A model generated the notes under the pieces. The model saw only the letters and a list, made by a program, of their open reading frames with translations. It had not been told where the DNA came from and searched no databases. Positions 55,189 through 64,000 of a stretch of 64,000 nt of DNA are shown one piece after another (position 1 is the stretch's first letter; the number at the start of each line of letters is the position of its first letter). The position numbers and the translations under genes were made by a program. The stretch covers positions 4,402,001 through 4,466,000 of the forward strand of contig JAWZSP010000006.1 of NCBI GenBank assembly GCA_034401135.1. The letters run 5' to 3'. The DNA comes from Volutella citrinella (Eukaryota > Ascomycota > Sordariomycetes > Hypocreales > Nectriaceae).

Positions 55189-56316
55189 ATGGAGTATACA
55201 CGGTACGTTGCCCTTGTGGTCTCGGCCTCGCACGAAGCCTAACTCTGACGCAGTCTCGGAAACACCGGCCTCAAGATATCCAAGGTCATCCTTGGCTGCA
55301 TGAGCTTTGGTTCAAGCAAGTGGGAGGGCTCGCCATGGATCCTTGACGAGGAGCAGGGTCTGGAGCTGCTCAAGGCCGCATATGACAATGGCATCAACAC
55401 ATGGGACACAGCCGACACCTACTCGAATGGCAAGTCAGAAGAGATTATTGGCAAGGCCTTGAAGAAATACAACATCCCTCGGCAAAAGGTCGTCATTCTG
55501 TCTAAGATTTTCAACCCCGTCATGGACGACGAGTCAAGACCTCCCAGCATCAACGACGGGCCTCTGGTCAACCAGATGGGCCTCAGCAGGAAGCACGTCT
55601 TTCACGCTGTGGACAAGTGCCTGGAGCGACTTGGAACTGACTACATTGGTACGTGAGCGTTTTCCTTGCTTTTCGATCGCGTGTGCTGACCAGTGGTGCT
55701 AGACGTTCTTCAAATCCACCGCCTGGATCGTGAGACACCGCCTGAGGAGATTATGAGGGCGCTCCACGACGTCGTCCAGTCTGGCAAGGTCCGCTACATT
55801 GGCGCATCATCCATGTACACTTGGGAGTTTGCCCGTCTGCAGTATATTGCCCGCTCCAACGGATGGACAGAGTTCGTCTCCATGCAGCCCTTTTATAACC
55901 TGCTCTACCGCGAAGAGGAGCGTGAGATGCTCCCCTTCTGCCAGGCCACGGGTGTCGGAGTTATTCCTTGGAGCCCTATTGCGCGAGGTCTACTCGCCAA
56001 GCCCCTGCCCAAGGAGGGCGACAACGCCGAGGGCAAGTCGATACGAAGCCAGTCGGACAAGAAGACCGATAGATGGTTCGCCGATGCCAACTTGGACATT
56101 GTGAACAGGGTAGAGGAGGTTGCGGCGAAGAAGGGAGTCAGCATGGCGCTGCTATCAACAGCCTGGGTGCTGAAGAAGGGCTGCTGGCCTATTCTCGGCC
56201 TCAACTCGGAAAAGCGAATCAAGGAGGTTGCCGAAGCTCTCAAGATTGACTTCACGCCCGAGGAATTGGATTACCTAGAGAGCGCGTACAGTCCGAGAAA
56301 GATTCAAGGTATGTAA
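55189..56316 (+). CDS. Aldo-keto reductase
   Basis: Exons 55189-55202 (a 14-base first exon coding MEYTR), 55254-55648 and 55703-56316 join through introns of 51 and 54 nt into 340 residues. The family frame is clear: LGNTGLKISKVILGCMSFG, GINTWDTADTYSNGKSEEIIGKAL with the Asp and Tyr of the catalytic tetrad, VVILSKIF with the Lys, LQIHRLD with the His, YIGASSMYTW and LLYREEEREMLPFC. It should reduce an aldehyde or ketone with NADPH in the cytosol. The last codons (KIQGM) precede a possible GTATGT donor at 56308, so a short extra exon is possible. In this group it may reduce the aldose or aldehyde freed by the aldolase. Confidence 0.9.
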
Positions 56317-56380
56317 AAGCATTGAGTGCAAATAATGTATACAAGATAGACTAGCCCTTTGTCATCCTGGCTTGATTCAC

Positions 56381-58600
56381 TTATTGAAATTCGCCATTGC
56401 TAAACTGAGACATGGACTCCATGTACCCCTCAAAGTCGAATAGCGACGAATCAATGCCAAAAATGGGCGAAAGCCCAAAGCTGGTATCGTAGACGGGACA
56501 TGGATTGCCGTCTACACGAGCCATTGGATGCTCCATTGCCATTCGCTGCCCAATGAGATCGACTTCACCACCATTAACCGCAATAACAGTGCCGTCCGCA
56601 GGACGAACAGCTTCCGACTCATCCGCTGGGGCAAGAACCTTGGACACCTTTTCCAAGCCTCCAATCATGAGATTTGCCAAATGCCACCGGCCCATAGGCA
56701 GAGACCGGAATGAGGTTACAAGACGGCTAATGTGGTTCAAGACTTGCTCGCGCTTGACCAGCGTCTCGCCATATTTGTGAGCCACCTTGGCAAGAAACAT
56801 GCAAGTGAATGCCGTCATGGAGAGTAGATACGAAGGCATGCCGACGATGCCTGCCGATACGTCCGGGTCCGTCAGGATAAAGTCTATGATGGCCGAGGCA
56901 GCAGTCACGGCCGTCAGAGCTGCATCTACAAAGTAGCCCGGGATCTGATCCGACTGGCCACGAAAGACGTGGGAGAATAGATAGAGCTGGGCAAAGTGGA
57001 AGTGGAGAAGCACGCCCTTGCGGGGAAACCCGCCAATGATTGGGTATTGTTCTTCCAGATTGTCAGCCAAGCGTCTCCAACTTGCTAGGAACATGGGGGG
57101 GTGCAGCTTACCAGGGAGCCGGATCGTCCATTTGGCAACCCATTGGTCCAATTGGCGATTGAAGTGACTAATTTGGTTAAGGTATGTCCGCGGCATGCTG
57201 TCTCCGGTATCAGGGCCAAAGAGTTGTCGCACGTTTCTCAAGATGCCCATCAGCTCGACCTGGCTCATCAGTCTTTCGTCTTGGTCGTTGGAAAAGGAGC
57301 ACTGCAAGAAGCCTTCCCAGTTCTGCGTCGACCAGTCATCTTGCATAATCGGGGGCCGATCGTACAGCATCGCGAGGTGCTGGTCGCAGATGAACAGGAT
57401 AGACCAGATCCTCGCATAGTCTGCCGCGTCCTCGCTCTGATCCTTGATAGCCTGGGCGTAGCTGTTGTGAATGTTGCACTCTGTTGCTCGGCGAATAGCA
57501 TGGCCTGACACTGCCCAGGATAAATCACTGAGCCAGTACGACGCAATGCTGAGCGCTCTGAAGTAGTCTCGGTCACTGTGCCGCTGAAGCATGGATCCCT
57601 CTATCAGTCGCCGCAGCTCCGAGCTGCAAACGCCGTAGATCTTGTTGCCTTGCGGGTCATGAAGAGCAGCGACAGTCAGTGTTGCTACACAGAGAATGGT
57701 GCTTTTGCGACGCAGCTCGTCCAATGACTCGTAGCGACAGCCGATGGAGTAGATGAATCCATCCAAGCGGTCTCGATAGAGGGCAAAAAGGCGTTCCGCA
57801 TCGGCTACCGAAAGCGCTCCGCGCGAAATGAAGTCGTCAATCCTGTGCGTCTGGTTTCCTTCGCCACCGCTGTCTGGTGAACGCAACGCTCTCATCTTTG
57901 TGAGGGTGTAGAGCGAATAGATTGGAGCATAGGGCAGTCGGTCGTCTTCTGGGGTGAGCTTTGGGGAGTTGTCGCAGGAAGGGCCGTGGCCCTCTTCCAC
58001 GGGAGGGTGCAAGCCGTTTGTCCGGTTGGATGAGTCTCCGCGATCACGAAGCGCGGAAGATTGCAGAGGAGGCAGCTCCTCCATCCCCGCAGCGCTCCGC
58101 ATCTCCTTCACGGCTGCGTACAGTTGCTCCAAGTCTGCGAGGACAGCTTCCGAAAGCCTTGGGTTCCATGGTTAAATGACAAGTCCGTTAATAGGAGTTC
58201 CGTGGCGATACGTACTGTGACTTTTCGTCGATGATGCTCTGAAGATTCTTGCTCACCACACAGTTCAACTTTTTCTCGTGGCACCTGCGACACGGAGGCC
58301 CGGTGTCTTCCATCAAACACTTGATCTTGTCTTGCTGTTAGTCCGCAGTAGAGACATGGGTATTTGCTGGCTGGCTTGTACCTTGTGCTTGCGGCATATC
58401 GTGCACGCCTTGATGTTTCTCGAAATCAGCGGCAGGGGCTGGCCATTGCTCGACGGCTGTGCACCCGTCGCCCACCGTTTGGATGGATGCTGCACCGGGA
58501 TAGATGGTCAGCCAGGGTCTGAGAAGCCAGGTGTGAAGCGACTTACCGCAGCGACCTCGGCTGGCACCCCGCCGTTCTCGCTCCAGGGTCGTTTCGCCAT
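56381..58600 (-). CDS. Zn(II)2Cys6 transcription factor
   Basis: Exons 58600-58547, 58489-58382, 58325-58216 and 58157-56381 join through GT-AG introns of 56-58 nt into 682 residues. The binuclear cluster C-x2-C-x6-C-x8-C-x2-C-x6-C starts at CTIC near residue 44 and is interrupted by an intron after RKHK. A coiled-coil-like stretch follows (ADLEQLYAAVKEM). The large fungal-TF middle homology region includes RLFALYRDRLDGFIYS and RIWSILFICDQHLAMLYDRPP. It is nuclear and is placed at the right end of the 46.5-58.6 kb group, convergent with the aldo-keto reductase, so it is the obvious candidate regulator of that group. Confidence 0.9.
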
Positions 58601-59747
58601 GGCATTTGTTGGTATCCTGCAAGTTGGCTGAGGGACAGGAAGCAGCAGCCAGGAAAAACGGAGATGGCCGTCGAAGCTTCGACGAGGGGGCTAGTCTGGC
58701 TACCCCGCAAGCTTTGACCAATTATGTCTGGGGCATTAACTCATGAGGGGGTCAGTGGATCGCCCCGTGGAGATTGATTCGCCTCTCCACACTTGGTCGG
58801 CGTGGGGATGGCTGCTTTTTTCAAGGAGCCACGTCGTCAATTGAAGTTCTGTCCAGCAAGGCTTCACTCTGGAATAGGCTTACTGCAATTTTGAGGCTTG
58901 AGATCCAAGGTGTGTCATCATGATTGCTCTAATACCCACGACGGGAGATACTTTTGAAATCAGGTCACGAAAATGCGTTCAGGTACAACACGAGTTCATG
59001 TGCCGCACATCCCTGCATCTTGACAAGGGGCAGACTTGGGGAAGGACCCAAGCTCATGGATCAATATTGATAAAAGTTCTTTTACAATATTGTCGGTAAA
59101 AAACAAGAGAATGCCCTTGGATAATATCAGATCGACAATAATCGCCAGCTGTAGGGTAGGTCAACCGTGTGTCTCAAGAGAGCAATCCACTAAGCAGGGA
59201 AACCGGCCAATAGGACAGATCACCGAACAGGCTCGGATGGATGACCGAGAAGAAACGTGACTTCCGCCAATCTGCTGAGTAACCAAGCGCCTACACCCTG
59301 GCCTGTCAATCGGCCCTACGATGTAATGACAACTCATGGCGTTGTCTGTGAAGACTCCGTCTCTTTCCCAACCCCAATCTCCATCTGCCGTTTCCAAACT
59401 CCCCGCATGCAGGGTTCTATTTGTGGCTGAGACAGATTGTGGCAAGGTGCATTTCAGCTGACCACGGCCAAGATAAAACCCTGCGTCTTCATTGGCCGAT
59501 CATGGCTGAGCTGCTTGGTGCCAAGGATTGAATACTGACCTTAGTCCGTAAATAGACAGCTATCAACCTAGACTGGCTAAAGTATTGAGAATATTGGCCT
59601 TGCAGTGACGCCCCAAAGCGCCGCACAGCTGCGTCTCGGGTTATATAGGTGGCCAAAACCCCAGGACTCACGCTGGGCTCTATCATTATGAACCTCGTCT
59701 TATCAATCTGCGCCGTCTCGTTGACCAACTCACTTCTCCACACAACA
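58601..59747. other. Divergent intergenic region
   Basis: It holds the promoter of the leftward regulator and of the rightward membrane-protein gene. Frames of up to 94 codons show nothing recognisable. It is a plausible right boundary of the acidic-sugar group. Confidence 0.5.
59642..59647 (+). promoter_or_regulatory. TATA-like element of the membrane-protein gene
   Basis: TATATA lies 106 bases before the ATG at 59748. Confidence 0.35.
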
Positions 59748-60893
59748 ATGGCCACCCAACGAGCGGGAAGTAGCGGCTTTGGCCTCAGAAACAGGATCGA
59801 CAGTATCCCTTTGCCGACAGGTCCTGCCTCTGCCGCTGCTGCCGCCGCTGCTGCTGCCGATGCTCAAATAAAGGCTCGTCGCTGGGCAATGATTGGGCTC
59901 GTCCTGCATTGGGTAGGCTTTGGCACAGGCAGTGTCATGCTGTTAGGTCGGAAGCTCGTGGCAGATGATCAAACAGGTCTCGATGATGTGTCTGGATTCT
60001 ATGGCCCCGGTGCCATGTTGGCATTTCTTCTTACCGCGCTCAGCATGTTTTGCACCAGTGCCAGCCCTCATCTCTTGTTGAATTTTCTCAAGATGATCAG
60101 AGGCCCAGCAGGACAGGATGCCGAAATTGAACGAATGCTGAACCCACCAGAGCTATTGGACGTTTACGAGATATCATCACCATTTTGGCATTTCGGCGCA
60201 GATGCTGCTGTTGTCCTCACATGCAGCTGCATCATCATCGGGCATGCATTTACTTTTAACGACAAAATAAAAGTTGAACAAGCCGCACAAGCAGCTGCAG
60301 CACACAATGGTGTGTTACTGGTCTTGTTTCTAGGCTACAGCTTCATGTGGACGGCTCGTATGCAGGGCTATACTTGGATCTTCAGCAAACCACCAGGCCA
60401 ACGGCCTAAATCGGTGCTGAACACTTGGGACTCTCTCTTCCTGGGGGCATTCATACCTTTTTCTACTTCACTCAACTTTGACCCGTTTCGCACGCACACG
60501 GCTGCTGGGGTAATGCTTCTCCTCTCGCCATTCCTTTTGGACTTTGTAATGGGGACCAGAACGATTGGCACGCTTTTTGTCCTCGGGACAACAATCATAA
60601 GAGCCGTCTCGGAAAGACATGAGATTTCCGACGGTACGCCAATACGGCATGCCATTGGATTTCCCTGGCCCGAGACGAGTCTCGCCTGGACCGAGTTGGA
60701 CCAGTTCTCAGCGATTTTAGTTGCTTGCGCAGCGCTTGCGCACAACGCGGTCCAGGGACGATGGCTAAACCGAGGCAGAGTTTTCCTTATATTGTGTAAA
60801 GAGGCTCGGATTGGAGACGTCGATGCTGCGAAGCTTAGATTGGTACTATTTGGCGATGCTGAAGAACCCACACCTCGGCTCAAATGGGAGTAA
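59748..60893 (+). CDS. Multi-TM protein of unknown function
   Basis: A single exon of 381 residues from the ATG at 59748 (acaacaATGgcc); an in-frame ATG at 59688 would add a hydrophobic segment of about 20 residues (MNLVLSICAVSLTNSLL) that might be a signal anchor. Residues about 28-38 are a poly-Ala run encoded by GCN codons. Six or so hydrophobic segments follow, among them MIGLVLHWVGFGTGSVMLL, AMLAFLLTALSMFC, VVLTCSCIIIGHAF and VLLVLFLGYSFMW. The C-terminal 90 residues are soluble. I do not recognise the family. Confidence 0.72.
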   Translation: MATQRAGSSGFGLRNRIDSIPLPTGPASAAAAAAAAADAQIKARRWAMIGLVLHWVGFGTGSVMLLGRKLVADDQTGLDDVSGFYGPGAMLAFLLTALSMFCTSASPHLLLNFLKMIRGPAGQDAEIERMLNPPELLDVYEISSPFWHFGADAAVVLTCSCIIIGHAFTFNDKIKVEQAAQAAAAHNGVLLVLFLGYSFMWTARMQGYTWIFSKPPGQRPKSVLNTWDSLFLGAFIPFSTSLNFDPFRTHTAAGVMLLLSPFLLDFVMGTRTIGTLFVLGTTIIRAVSERHEISDGTPIRHAIGFPWPETSLAWTELDQFSAILVACAALAHNAVQGRWLNRGRVFLILCKEARIGDVDAAKLRLVLFGDAEEPTPRLKWE

Positions 60894-61419
60894 GTTGGAT
60901 TGGATATCACGGAAATTGGCAAAACCATGCATGTAATTCTATTCCCGCTGGCTGTGTGCTTATTAACTAGACTAGCGTCCTTGTCGGGCATCGGGGAACG
61001 CCAAGACGTCCGACCGATTGTCCGACACCCAGCACAATCTGGCTGACTGATCATTCAGCCAGAACGCAAGGAATAATGCAAGTTTAATGCTTACTGCGGG
61101 TCTGCACAACGCTCAAAGCCAGCCACTGAGAGGCCAGTATCGGTCTAGGGCGCTGTTCCGCACATTCGGCTCGGGGGTTCATCTCACCTATTCGCGATTG
61201 ATCCGCTTATGAAGCATCCAACCTCTAGGCCCAAGTAGACATATTGGCTTGGGCAGGACGTCAAGTAGAAGGAGAAACGAAACATATAAATGCATCAATA
61301 GATCACTCTATTTTTCTACCATCCCATCTCGGACTATTCAAACACCGCCGCCTCTCATCACACCCAAACTACCGCATTCAAACCACAGCACCATTTCCAC
61401 ATCAGCTCAACTTCCCACA
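60894..61419. other. Intergenic with TATA box
   Basis: Promoter and leader of the MDR gene at 61420; a TATAAA is at 61285-61290, 130 bases before its ATG. A minus-strand frame extending from 61054 into the preceding gene looks like a shadow. Confidence 0.5.
61285..61290 (+). promoter_or_regulatory. TATA box of the MDR oxidoreductase gene
   Basis: TATAAA followed by a pyrimidine- and CA-rich leader up to the cacaATGcct start at 61420. Confidence 0.5.
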
Positions 61420-62445
61420 ATGCCTCACCTAGCAGCTACCATTCCCGCCCCCAAGGCGCCCATCGAGGTTCGAGAGATTGAAACTCCGGCTCCTGGCCCC
61501 AACGAAATCCTCATTAAGAACGAGGTCATTGCGCTGCAGCCCGTTGATGCCAAGATTGCACGAGTTGCCATGCTCCCTCTCCCATACCCTGCAATCCTCG
61601 GTTTCGCTTTTGCCGGAACTGTCGAACAGGTCGGCGCCAATGTGACCAACTTCGCTGTTGGCGACAGGGTCGTCGCAGCCAAGACAGCTGGTGCCGCCGA
61701 CAACAAGTTCAGTGCCTATCAGCAATACGTCCTCTCCAACCCCGTGACAACCACCAAGCTTCCAAACGGTTTCAGCCTCGAGGCTGCAGTTAGCCTTGTC
61801 GGTAACTTGCCGACTCTTCCTGCTCTGTTCAACGCTACTTTGAACCTTGAGAGGCCCGACCCATCTACCAGCCCTCAACCCCAAGGCAAGACGATCTTGG
61901 TGTATGGCGGATCATCTAGCATTGGCAGCATGGCGGTTCAGTATCTAACCCAAGCTGGTTATGAGGTCGTTACAACAACCTCGCCCCGTCACCAAGACTT
62001 TGTCTCCAAGCTTGGCGCGTCCCAGCTCATCAACCATGCTCAGAACCCCGAAGATGTGATCAAAGACCTCGTGACAGCAGGCCCCTATCATGTTACCCTC
62101 GATACTATCTCATCGGGAGCGACTGTACAGCTGGTAGCAGAGGTTCTTGCAGCCCAGGGTGGGGGTGAAGTTCATGCACTTCAACCTGCGTTTGCCCCTG
62201 AAACCTTGCCTACTGGTATCACCCGTGTCTTCCAGGGTTGGTCTCTCCTACTCGGCAAGGAAGAAAATGCCGAGCTTCTGAAATGGATCTTTGATACCTA
62301 CTTCCCACTGGCGCTTGCCAACAATAGCTTGATTCCCGTGGCTGCGAGAAGGGTTGCTGGGGGGCTTTCCGGGCTCGACAGTGCATTGGACACCCTGTTC
62401 AAGGGCGTCAGTGGCGAAAAGTTGATTGTATATCCTTGGGAGTAG
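61420..62445 (+). CDS. MDR-family zinc-binding-type oxidoreductase (enoyl reductase-like)
   Basis: A single exon of 341 residues from the ATG at 61420; the longer open frame upstream includes the leader. The GroES-like domain shows NEILIKNEVIALQPVDAKIA and ILGFAFAGTVEQVGANVTNF with VGDRVVAAKT. The NADPH-binding domain starts with TILVYGGSSSIGSMAVQYL. Zinc ligands are not evident. The pattern, ending in GEKLIVYPW, matches fungal trans-acting enoyl reductases and toxD-like enzymes of secondary metabolism as well as general quinone reductases. No polyketide synthase lies in the window, so a role cannot be set. Confidence 0.88.
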   Translation: MPHLAATIPAPKAPIEVREIETPAPGPNEILIKNEVIALQPVDAKIARVAMLPLPYPAILGFAFAGTVEQVGANVTNFAVGDRVVAAKTAGAADNKFSAYQQYVLSNPVTTTKLPNGFSLEAAVSLVGNLPTLPALFNATLNLERPDPSTSPQPQGKTILVYGGSSSIGSMAVQYLTQAGYEVVTTTSPRHQDFVSKLGASQLINHAQNPEDVIKDLVTAGPYHVTLDTISSGATVQLVAEVLAAQGGGEVHALQPAFAPETLPTGITRVFQGWSLLLGKEENAELLKWIFDTYFPLALANNSLIPVAARRVAGGLSGLDSALDTLFKGVSGEKLIVYPWE

Positions 62446-64000
62446 AGAGAAGCAACACAATAGATAGTCTAGAAGCCTCATTGAGTTATCGCGGAATGTC
62501 AGCCAGTTTTAACCCAGATGCAATGCTCCTTGCCTAGTGTTTCAGACCTAGAAGAGTAGAACAAGAGCCAATTTGAATTGAGCGAGAACCATATGCAGTT
62601 GAGATCATTCATTTATGTCATTTGATCAAGGAGTAGATGCCAGTGAGCTACGACCTAGTGATTAACCCTGTATCGTTGCTGAAACTACCTCAAAGCGACT
62701 ATTACCTACGCTCACTGTGAACCTCGGACCTTTCCCATGAGAGAGAAGTTGAAACGGCAAAAAAAAAATTGTCGTTACTAGGAAAACCCCCGATTTAAAC
62801 TCTTGACTGAAGTTAGAAGCAATGGTTCTGAAGCCGATGAATGCCTTTGAGACTGTACCCGTAGTATTAAAAGAGCAGTAAAAAGTGAAAGCTGTCCTCC
62901 CATTTGCTTGTTAACAACTGTTTCTTTCCATGATTGATACATGTCACGGCCAATCCTGACTCATGTGATTCATGAATATCACACTAGGCTTCACGTGGTT
63001 TCAACAAGCACAGTTCCGCGCCACGCAAGTAATTCCGCTTCTCAAATTTCCCCTGTCATCTCATACGCCTCGAGACAGTGTGAATAGCTCAAAGATCCCC
63101 AGAGTACATGGGATGAACACACAGCTGGTCAGACCACAGGCGCCACGCCGCATCCAGGCCAACGGAGACTCGGCTTCCCCGCTCGTATCTTGGCTGAAAG
63201 AGGGGTTGAGACGAACCTAACCTTTGGAAGCTACTGTTGGACAGCTCTTGCATAAAGTCGTCATCCCGTGGTCAAGTTCCCGAGCATTGGTTGGCCGAGC
63301 CCCGATGTTTTGAGCCACCCTCATGCTGGTTGCATGAGAAACTGAGCAACGAGGGGATGCCACGACTGACAATTATGTACACTGATGACAAGAATACGAG
63401 TAATACACCTGATACTAACGCTTGAACAGTCTTACTGGGCCTTGGCATTGGACCGGTGTAAAGTGGTTGCAGGTTTCTCTCGCCCGTGCCTCACGCCTAC
63501 TTGGCTTCACACAGAGCCGATTGGAGAGAAATGGTATAACCCAGCAAGATAAGAGGTGATAAAAGACTCACAATGCATATGCGTATGCCCGATACCGGTT
63601 TGGAGGGTCGGTTGTAGCTCCCGTCCATTGTTGGGGACCTTTGGCTCCCCTGAGTCCCCAACCGCGTTCACCGCCAGGAAAGTTGACACAGGCGGTCTAC
63701 CTCCCTCTGGAACATGCTTGCTCAAAGGAATTGGCACAATTTGTTTTAATTTGACCTTTGGCACTCCGCCCAGCCAGTCTATTCTACAATCTGTGATCTG
63801 TGACCACCATATCTTGTGCATCTTGCCATTCATATTTCACGATGGACACAGGCTACTACAGCATCTCAGGCCCCTACCTCGATCAATTAATACCCCGACT
63901 TTGTGGATCCATTCTGGAATTCTGGTCGCTGCTACTGCAACAAGAGTCATGGGCGTTGAAGCAAAGTCCAGGTCCGTTGGGGCCCCGTCGGAGCTCGTGC
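62446..64000. other. Intergenic to window edge
   Basis: No supported gene. A run of A at about 62759-62768 and short frames on both strands are the only features. An ATG at 63842 opens a frame that runs off the window, too short to judge. Confidence 0.5.

Noticed and set aside
63842..64000. ATG-initiated frame running off the right edge
   Set aside because: Only 53 codons are visible and no family is recognisable; it needs the sequence beyond the window.

Overview
The window is nuclear DNA of a filamentous ascomycete, most likely a Sordariomycete and plausibly Hypocreales. The support is short GT-AG introns (mostly 49-76 nt), four Zn(II)2Cys6 regulators, fungal MFS and amino-acid permeases, and secondary-metabolism genes. 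The order is an inference from style and gene content. No rRNA, convincing tRNA, CRISPR array or intact transposon was seen.

Left part (1-25 kb) is an accessory catabolic region in decay. Intact genes are an MFS drug transporter, a secreted amidohydrolase, an amino-acid/choline-type permease, a quinone-oxidoreductase-like MDR enzyme, a C2H2 + Zn2Cys6 transcription factor and a DUF2306 membrane protein. Among them lie genes with single-base lesions: an old-yellow-enzyme oxidoreductase, an aldehyde dehydrogenase, a second Zn2Cys6 regulator, a RidA-like gene, a small unknown gene and an SDR remnant.

Middle part (25.4-39.5 kb) looks like a triterpenoid biosynthetic locus: a cytochrome P450, an oxidosqualene cyclase with its catalytic DCxAE motif, a SABATH-type carboxyl methyltransferase, a four-TM protein that distantly resembles Erg28, two PEBP-family genes, a secreted HExxH metallopeptidase and a Zn2Cys6 regulator. 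Just upstream of the P450 is a degenerate second copy of the oxidoreductase gene and its promoter from 12.9-14.0 kb, so the two parts are linked by a segmental duplication.

Next comes a long protein-kinase/RING fusion gene (40.6-44.1 kb) and an F-box pseudogene (44.4-45.3 kb).

Right part (46.5-58.6 kb) is a compact set of seven intact genes that fits uptake and breakdown of an acidic sugar: a Dal5-type MFS transporter, a DHDPS/N-acetylneuraminate-lyase-type aldolase, a cytochrome b5-FMN 2-hydroxyacid dehydrogenase, a DenD-like dehydrogenase, an intracellular BNR/sialidase-fold enzyme with three Asp boxes, an aldo-keto reductase and a Zn2Cys6 regulator. The proposed logic is import, release of a ulosonic or uronic acid, aldol cleavage to pyruvate plus an aldose, and redox processing. 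The substrate (sialic acid, Kdn or another) is not fixed by the sequence. A multi-TM unknown and another MDR oxidoreductase close the window.
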